Positions 43,201 through 53,200 of a DNA stretch of 64,000 nt are shown in pieces; position 1 is the stretch's first letter, and each line of letters opens with the position of its first letter. The translations under genes and the position numbers were made by a program. Below the pieces are notes generated by a model, which searched no databases, was not told where the DNA came from, and saw nothing but the letters and a program-made list of their open reading frames with translations. Origin of the DNA: Coturnix japonica (lineage: Eukaryota > Chordata > Aves > Galliformes > Phasianidae); the NCBI RefSeq assembly GCF_001577835.2, contig NC_029547.1, forward strand, positions 58,866,112-58,930,111. The letters run 5' to 3'.

Positions 43201-46200
43201 CAAATAAGTGTTTTATAAAGACTCTCACTGAAGCAATGACAAAGTATGAGTATTCAGGAAGATAGGAATTGTTTAAGTAGATAACTGGAGTATGGGGGAG
43301 TGCAGCTTTAAATTTTAAAGTGAATTTTTAAAGCAATTACAGTTTTTAAATTTAGGAAGGGTAAGATCTTTTTCTGAGCAGACCTCAAACAACTGAAATT
43401 CTTCAAAGTAAAAATCTGTTTATTTCAGTTGTACCTGAACATGTTTTTATTTTTATTTTTTTATATATCCTCAGTAAGTATGTCTGTGTTATTATACACA
43501 ATCAGAACATTGGAGCTGACTTCCCTTGGCGACACTTCTCATTAGTTATAGAATATGATTATTTTGAAAACTCTTGCTGGAAAAGACGATGTGAAGATCT
43601 AAATATTACTTACATTACTTATAAAACCATCCTCCCTGAAACAGTACAAATGGGTAAGTGCAGACAATTGGACTGACATACAAGAGAAGAGTATTTTCTA
43701 TTCTGTGAAATGCTGCATTTGTGTGTGGGATGAGAATGAATCATAAATTCTGCAGGATAAAACTAGGCAAATATTGCTGATTATATTATACAGAAAGATA
43801 GGAAGATGTTTTTCTTGGGTTATGATCTTATATTTGGCCAGAACATGGTACTAAGTGTTGGTGATCTCTTATAAAACACTTCTGCCAAGTTTACAGGTTG
43901 CTGACAGTTGATAAAAGCTTTATCTACCCTTCTTCATACTGACAGAATGTTACTGTGAATCTAAAAGAATAAATCTAAGCTACAGCTTACTGGAAAGGGA
44001 TTCAGAAGTATTTAATTTTGGGGAAAAAATAGCATTTAGCAGAAGCACTATAATGTGGATGAATAAAAGCTGTATATTTTGAACATACATCAATTAAAAT
44101 ACTGAAATATATCCTGAAAGTTTTGCTGACTAAACTATTATCTTATGTATGCAAAATGTTTCAGGGAATCACTATGGTTCATCTCTTCTGGAGATTCAGA
44201 TTCCTTATGTGTTTCTCACCACTGAAGGTCTTCTTAGTATGCCAGATTTTCTTCAGCTTTTGGAGACTCGGTGAGTGAAAATGACCTGCTAATCTTACCG
44301 ACTAATTACTTTCCAGGGTATAGAATCAGTTTTCTAAGATATAGATCCCTTCTTTGGGTTAGAAGGGATGTTACAGATCAGTCCCCCTAGCATAGGCAGG
44401 GTTGCCATCCACTAAATCAGGCACTGGATCATGCTGCCAAGGGCCCATTCAACCTGTCATTGGTTGCCTCCACAGATGGGGCATCCACAGCTTCTTTGTG
44501 CAGCCTGTACCTGTCCCCTACCATTCAGAGAGAAGAATTTCTTCCCACCATCTAATCTAAACCTGTCCTCTTTTTATTTAAAGCCATTTCCCCTTATCCT
44601 ACCATTATCAGACCACACAAGTAGTAGCTCTCCTTGCTGTTTATAAGCTCCTCTTAAGTACTTGAGGGCTGCAGTGAGTTCTCCCTCAGAGCATTTTCTT
44701 CTGACTGAACAAGCCCAGCTCCCTCAGCTTGTCTCAACAGGAGAGGTGTTCCAGCCCTCTGATTATTCTCGTGGTCTCCCCTGGACCTACTCCAAAACTC
44801 CATGTCTAGGGCAAAGCAGAAGGGGACAATCACCCTGCAGGCCAACCCTCTTAACACAGCCCAGAATCTAGTTGGTCTTCTGGACTGCAAGCACACACTG
44901 CTGGCTCACAAACAGCTCTTCGTGTACCAGATACCCAAAGGCCTTCTCGACAGGGCTGTTCTCAATAGTACTCCCAGTCTGTACTCATATCTGCAATTGC
45001 CCCAGTTCAGATGCAACACTTTGCAATTGGCCTTCTTGAATCATGTTTGAGGTATTCGCATCTTGTGAGCCTGTGTGAGCCACACTGGCCCATTTTCAAG
45101 ATTCTCTGAGTCCCTTTGGATTGTGGCCCTCCCTTCTATTGTGTCAACTGCACCACTCAAACCGGTGTCACCAGCAAACGTGCTCTCAATCCCACTGTCT
45201 AGATCATTGATAAAGATGTATAAGCTTTCTGATGTAAGGTACACTACCACATTTAGAGTATTAACATTGCAAGGGACAATAAGATAGCTTTTCTGCTGAA
45301 GTCAGTGCATTTATTCTATAGATTAGCACATGTGTCAACAAGAGGATACACTGATGTTTTTCATTTTTAAGATGAGCTGGAACTTTTTATGAAAACAACT
45401 ATTTTAGTTGTCTGTTCTCCCTGAAAATCACAGTGTCATATGCTTTGAAGAGTTTGTATTAACTCTTCGCAATAATTGCTTTGTATTTTTGTATTTTTAA
45501 GTACCCAAACACTACAGATAGAGTGAAAGTTTCATTTTCTGATGCATGATAGCTTTTGGAAGAGGCAAAGTTAAAAGTAAACAAGTAAATACTTTCATTG
45601 TTTATTTAAGATCTAATATTTGCTGAATTTTGAATACCTCTTCAGCTTGTACAAATATTTGCATATTTGTAAAACATTGCTCATATGCATTATTTTCTTT
45701 GGCATAATTTTCTTGTATTTTACTTTCCTAGTAATAAATACACACTATAACAGTCTTCTACCCAGAAAATTTTTTAAAATGAAAGAAAGAGAAGTAGCAG
45801 CATCACCTATCAAACCCAGTGCCAGGGATGCACGTTGTTAATTTCACCATGCTGTTGAAGAGACTTTCCAGTTTTTTATATCTGTTTAATTGCAGTTTAA
45901 CAGGAAAAAAATGATGCTTAAAGTTCAGGATTAGAACATTTGGTTTGAGATATACTTTTAAAGATGGACCTGTTCAAGTTCACTGTTCAGCTTGGCCACT
46001 AGCTAAATAGTCAGAGATTTTCAGTAGTTTCTCAGCAGATCTTCTTCACATTCACCTAAATAAATAAGTAGTTTCAGAGATTCTTACAGTTCCCCTTTCA
46101 GCTCATGGCTGAATATGCTGTCCATACAAGTTTTTAGGAAACCTTTTCCTAGCAGATTCTGGTCCTATGTGTTTCCTGGGGATGAAGTCAGTTAATGTGA

Positions 46201-49200
46201 CTATCATTTCTCCTCTGCTTTCCACCTCAGACAGCCAGAACTCCTCTAAATTTCTAAACATGCAGTGCTCATTAAGTGAGTTTTTGCTGGCATTGCTCGT
46301 AAAACAACATTGTGCTACTGGCTGTATTCTTTCAGTCAAAAAAGAAACATTTAGCATCATGCAAGCAGCAGTCAGTAATTTTTCACCTGGTTTGTATTCC
46401 CCATGCTGCACAATTGTGAAAGGAAGGAACGAAATACAGTATACACACAATTACTCAAAAAGAATTTAAGGGAATTTTAATTATTGTCCCGTAGATGTCA
46501 GTGTAAGCATTTGCTTTATTTATTTATCTTAGTTTTGCTAATAAATCATTGTTTATAATCTCAAAGAGTGCATGTTAAGTTCAGGTGCTATGAAGCTAAC
46601 AGTGTAATTGAATTAGGATCACCTATGTTGGAAAAGACCTCTGAGATCATTTAGTCCAACATGTGTCCTGTTGGCTCAGGAGTCTAACAAGTCTTAGCCT
46701 AGTAGTATTTCAGTATGTGACTTCTACAGCTATGTTTATTCTTTGAATGTGCCTCAAAGTTAACTTCATCATTTGAGAAAGAACACAATGTGAAAACAAC
46801 AAAGAGCCACAAGAATTGTATAAAGAGATGAATGCTATTCATGTCCTTCAAGAAAGTCCAGTATTTTAGTTAACTGAGATTCAATAACAGAATTTTACTT
46901 ATTCAGCTACAGCATTACTTTTGTTGAAAGAAGCAGCAGTTACTCTTTAAGGCTACTTGGAGATACAGACAGATATGTTGTGTTGACAATAGATGAATGC
47001 ACTGCTATCTTCTTGCAGGTACAAACTGAAAATATTGTGTTCAGATTCTGTATCTGAATAGATCACTTCTTCACCATGTCTCCATACTAATGTATATTCT
47101 GTTCTTAATGATATCAAAATCATGCATTTTCTCATTACACAAATTATATCCAAATTCATTAACTCCAAAATTCTGCCTATGCCAGCTTGACTAGTTTAAA
47201 ATGTTCTCTTCTCACTACTGTTTTTTTCACAGAATTATCACATTTCACTTCAAACTGATTGTATAAATATGGTTAAGATACGTAGCTGAGGATAAGATTG
47301 TATACATGAATGTTGTAATAACAAGTTAAGTATATTTGTGTGACTATATTCTCCTACCAATCTGCATGTTAATTCTTCCCATTCCAGATAGTTAGTAATT
47401 TAGAAAATAAATTTATTAATTTAGAATTAATTTAGAAAATAATTTGTTCTTCTTTTTATAAAAATAAGAAATACTTTAATTGATGGGATAGTATGTAAAT
47501 TCTGTTACGTAGCAAGACAAATGCCTTAATGAGTAGAAGAGCAACTACTGATAAGGAAAAAATTATCAAACAGGACTGCAAGCTCTGTGCAGATAGATAT
47601 TCCTACATGCTACTTATTGCTTGTGGTCATGCAATTAGCAGTGCTGTACTTAATACATTCATTGTAGTTATAATGTGATTTGTATAAGTTATGTTAACTA
47701 TTGCAGGAGTTTGCAACAGTACCCTGCATTGTTAAAATTTCTTAAACTCAGAGAACATCTTAAAAAGTTAACAGTAGTGTCACTTTTTTACAGGATAAAT
47801 AAAAAGGTGTGAAGAAATAAATTAGAATATTTTTGATCCTCAGATATGTCTTTGTTATTTATATTATTTACCTATAAGCATGTTTTATCTAACTCACATA
47901 TAATACAACAATGCGTATGAAGAGGTTGTGAAAGCCATGGTAATATGTTTATTTAGTTTTTACTTTTTATATTAATTTAATGGTAGAACATGGATGAATT
48001 AAATCATGAGGAGTCCTGCAGTAATATAATATTGAAGCTGACAGCATTATCACTCCAATATACACGCTGTTGGGTTGTTTTCTGCTCCAGAGAAAGACTG
48101 AGCTTGGAGTAAGTAAATAAATTCTTTTGCTGTCTCGGTATTTTTTACAAAAGCTATTACTAAGCGAAGCTGCATACCAGAACAAGCTAAGACTCTTTGT
48201 TATTTGAATTTTGCTGTAGGAACACACTTCTCTTAGAAGAATATGAATATTCTAGCCTTGTATTTCTTCAGTGCTCTCACCTTTTCACTTTGTTACATTG
48301 TTGTCCTGATTATATCTAAAAAACTCATTGGAGGCCCCCAAAACCTAGCAAGGTTGATTTTCATGTTATATTGTTTCTGGTCCTCCACAAGACAAAAGAT
48401 TAAAGAAATTGTAATAAAATAGGAGGCTTTGAGGCAGGTAACTAATATAGGGGAAGTTTTTATTAAATATTTCAAATCATCAGGTCCAGAACATTCACAG
48501 TATTAAATATATTATCAACAGCAATTATGCTTTTGAAGTACTTGAAGTAAATTAATCACTATAAATACATGATTATGAATCACTTCTATGTTAGCATTAC
48601 TGTGTATTATTTCCAAGACGGAGATATTCTTCAAGTGCTCTTCCAGTACAGCAATATTTATTTTTTTGTGGAAGTGCTACTGTTATTGATAGAGCTCTCA
48701 AGCAGTCCTTCATTGCCTATTGCAAGGTTTTTTTCCCTAAGGAAAAGAAAATATATATATATGTACTCTGTGTATAATTTTTCACTGGTGACTGACCCTG
48801 ATTCAGCCTTTTTGCTTCAGGCCAGGCTTTCTTTGCTGCAAGCTGGCTCCATTTTCTTATTTACAGTGTCTCCTTCAGTTCTCAGTTATTTCATGCACCC
48901 TAGTTATCTTTTCACAGATAGTGATGTTCAAGGAAATGTACTAGATGTTTAGAATTCCAGGAAATGGAACAGAGATTTATTAACACAGAGAACAGACAAG
49001 ACACATTTATTGCATGCACATGTAAAATATTAATGGTCTAACTGGTCTGTTCTTTCAGGTACAGTCTCAGGGGAGATACACTTCTCAGCCTTGTTTTAAT
49101 TTATGCCACTTTGATAGAATTTACACAGAAGTCGGAAGACTTTGAAGTGAAGGTAATTTTTTTTTCCCCAACAGTTATTCTATTTTAATCTTTGCTGTGT

Positions 49201-50125
49201 GGTATTTCCAAATTATTTCATGAAAGTACACATTCAACAACAGAAGCAGGAAACAATTCAACATTCAGAAAGTAAGATAAAGGACGTTAGTTCAGTACTT
49301 CTGAAGTCAGTAAAAAAAGTCTGATTGACTCTAGTACAAGCTGAATCAGATTTGTGCAGAAACTAGACAGTATTTTACAGTTGGAATTGAAGGAATGAGG
49401 TTTTACCTTTGATTTTATGAATACTAGAGTGTTTATTAATCCTCTTATTCGCCTTAATTTGAAGTTTTAGGCTAATATTGTTGATAATGTAGTGGAAAAG
49501 AAAGCATACATTTTCTCTGTAATATCAGATATCTTGTTTCATTTTTATTATGTCACTACAAATATTACACTTTAATTTTTTATACATAAAAAATATGGTA
49601 TGTGGAATAATTCTCATTTGAAAAATGGGGCAAAAATTTCATCTGTCTTCTTTTTGCAAAACGTAGCCTTTTTAGGCAATTTAAAAACTTATTTACATAT
49701 TAATTTTTCTTTCAAGATTATCTGTTTATGTTAAAGATTTTTTCAATCCATTTATACAGCAGCTTAGTTGATAATATGTTTGGAAACTGCCTACCTCTTC
49801 AAAGGGTTGCACATCTCTATCTTCCTAAACTATCTGGGCATTTCAGAATTGCCTATTTTGAATTCATACCAACAAATCCTATAGCATGCAGGAGATCTGT
49901 GGAAAAGCTAAATTTTGTCTATTTGTATAAGTAAGGAGCATAATTTTGAGCCACATTTCAGGTCAGTTGTTGGAGTTCAACTGTATGATGAGCATAGATC
50001 TGGATTAGTTAGTCCACCTTACTAGCTACTGTGCTCAGGGTCACAGTTAAGCTTTTCCATCTGCTAACTGCTACTGATAATTAAGACATTTGGAGTTTTA
50101 TTCCTTAATCTAAGCTTTAACCAAA

Positions 50126-50216
<91 letters not shown>

Positions 50217-53200
50217 GTAGGTAGTTCTTACACCAGGGATTGAAGAGGCAGCACTTCTAATTCGTCAGATAGCTGACAACATTTTGATGACTTCTAGTTC
50301 CAGTCCTCATGAATGGCTGGATAAATCTTGGCTTTCTGTCTTGCCCTCTGAGGTTTATTTAACTTTATGTTATATTACACTGTTTTCTCCCTGTTTCTCA
50401 GAGTATGTTCTAGGTGAAACATTCTTTAAAATATGTTATTATATTAATTTATACATTTTATGTATGTGTATGTATGCATATATGCTATAGATACATAAAC
50501 ACACACGTGTATGTAAAGTTTGTGACATCAGTCATCTTTGTTGGCAGAATTAGGATTTCCCCTGCGCTTTCACAATTAATCTTTAGAGAAATTTATCCTT
50601 CACATCTCTAGGCTGCTATGTGTGACTCCAACATCCTTTCAGCACTACATTTGAAAAACTATCTAAACTGTAAAAGATAAAGATATAGCGGCTCACTTGG
50701 GCAGTAAGCCAGATTCATTGATATTGATCCATTACTGAAGTCAGTGAAGTTGCTTACACAGTTTTTTAACACAAGCTAATAAAAATTTGCTTAATTCATC
50801 ACACAGTATTTGGAAATAGATATTACTGGACCACATCCACCAATCATGTTTAAATATTGACATTGTCTTGTGTGTGTATATTGAGGTTTCCAAATTAAAG
50901 ATGAAGATTTAGTCATTTTACATGAAAAGTCTGAACTCTTGAAAAGTCGAGATACCTTTTAGAGTTTGCAAAATTCAAAAGCGTTTTGAATAAGTCCTTG
51001 GAATGGCCTTTCAAATGTGAAATACTGGATTATAATTTTTCCAAATTAGGGACTATGGATGCTGTTAAAAAAAAAAAAAAAAAGACTGAGAAAAGTAGTT
51101 GGTTGTATTTTATTTCTGTTGAAGGCAATATATTCTGATGTGTTGAATGCAGAGCTTTACGAAAGTCAGGAACAGGAAAATGACGTTGTTTAGATACCCC
51201 AGTTTTCAAGTTACTGCCCCTTGTGTGACAGTCAGTCTACATAGTAATTCCTGCTTCTGGCACCTGTCTCTTTACAAATGTAATGCTGTTTACAAATGTA
51301 ACTTTTCACAAAACAACTAGTTTTGTTGGCTTATCTTCACCTAAATAATTCTTATCAAGACAGAGAATAAACAGTAAGTCCAATAATGTGTTTAGAAGTC
51401 AAGTTTAAATGATTCACTGGATCCTATACAAACAGTATATAAATATCTTTTTAATGTTCTTCATTTTTATCAAACTAGTTTGCAAAATTTACTCTTTAAC
51501 AAGAATAGTACACTGTTAAAACAGAGATTCAAAGATTACATGATGAGACCTATTGATAGGAATGTGATTATAGAAACAAAAATAAACATCTGACAAAATT
51601 ATTTCCATTTCCAGATGGAGAAACACTTGCTTACTTTTCCATGTATCAACCCCCTGGTTGCTCAGCTGATGTTAAGAAAGGAATCTTCTTTGAACAGGCT
51701 TTTTCTTGCAAGCTTTGATCAACTCCAGGAATTCCTACCAGAGGTTCCAAAAAAAGTCTTAAAGGTCAGTCAAAAGTAATTTATGTTTTAGCTCAGTCTA
51801 TTTGCACAGTTGTCATTCTTTCCCTTTTTTCTTCTTTTCAATCTGATACTACATGGCTATTTTCTAGTGTCATTTAAAAATGAATTAATGTTGTACTACT
51901 TTCAGGACTTCGGTGTATTGTTCATTTTAAATTATTGCCCTCACTAATCCTCGGCAGATTTTGTTGAGCCATTGTTACATTTTTGTGAAGGTTATCAGAA
52001 CTGGAAAAATTCCTTAACAGGGAAGATACTCTGAAAAATAAAATGGAAAAAAAGTCAAAACTCTATCATATCAAGTACTCTATGAGCATAAATGTTTATA
52101 TATCTCTATAAAACAAGAATTGTTTTCTAATTGTTTTCCTTTCCTCCTGCCATCTATTTCCTTGCACTGCAGTATAACCCACCACTTGTAAACTCACTGC
52201 ACAAATCATTTGAAAGTTTAAGAGGAATAATTCTGTCAGCTGAAGTGTCCAAAATTCTGTCTGCAGCTACAATTGTTTGCTGCTACTGTTTTCAGTTGGG
52301 CTCTTAGAAAATTACTGACTCATTGTAGTCAGCTGGGCTTGGAAAATATGACCTATGAGGAGTGACGGAAGGAATGTGGGCTGTTTTGTCTGGGGAAAAG
52401 GAGGCTGAGGGGGGACGTTATTGCTCTCTTCCAATATCTGAAAGGTGACTGCAGCGAGAGTGGGGCTGCTCTCTTCTCACTGGTGATGGGTGACGGGACA
52501 AGGGGATGTGGCCTCAAGATGTGCCAGGGTAAGTTTAGGTTGGATATCAGGAAACACTTATTTACAGAATGAATTGTTAAGTACTGGAATAGGTTCCCCA
52601 GGGAGGCGGTTGAGTCGCCATCCCTGAATGTGTTTAAAAACTGTTTGGATGTGGTGCTCAGGGACATGATTTAGCAGAGGGTTGTTAGGGTAGTATGGTT
52701 AGGTCATGGTTGGACTCAATGATCCTTAAGGTCTTTTCCAGCCTGAGCTATTCTCTTATTCTCTGCTCTTTCATATTTGAGAGTGTAGTCCTGCACTATA
52801 AAATCTGCTCAAATTCTTTTCTTTGGTTTCAGCATTTTAGTGAAATTACCTCTTCATACAGCACAAATGCTGCTGCTCCACCAAAAACAACAGTGAAAAA
52901 TGTATCACCTCCAGAAAACTGGAATACCTTTAAAAGACTCTATCCAGGTTATAAGCAAAATTCTCAGTCTTTAGAGTCGCTACCTAAGGCACAAACCATC
53001 ACAGGTAATTGACTTACTGCCAAAATGTATCATCACTGAAACCAGGTGAAAGTCTGTTAGAATCTTTATTTTCTAACCACTGAAAGATGAATTGTTATGA
53101 AGAGACAGGCTATATTTTAATGCTCACTGGATTCCTTTTTTTTATTGAAAAATTTAGAGAGACATGCTGATTTTTCAGTTTTTCAGAGAGAATGATTCAA

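Noticed and set aside
49059-49152. Alternative frame of SHOC1 exon 23 ([16 protein letters not shown])
   Set aside because: It meets a stop before the donor and does not join exons 22 and 24 in phase.
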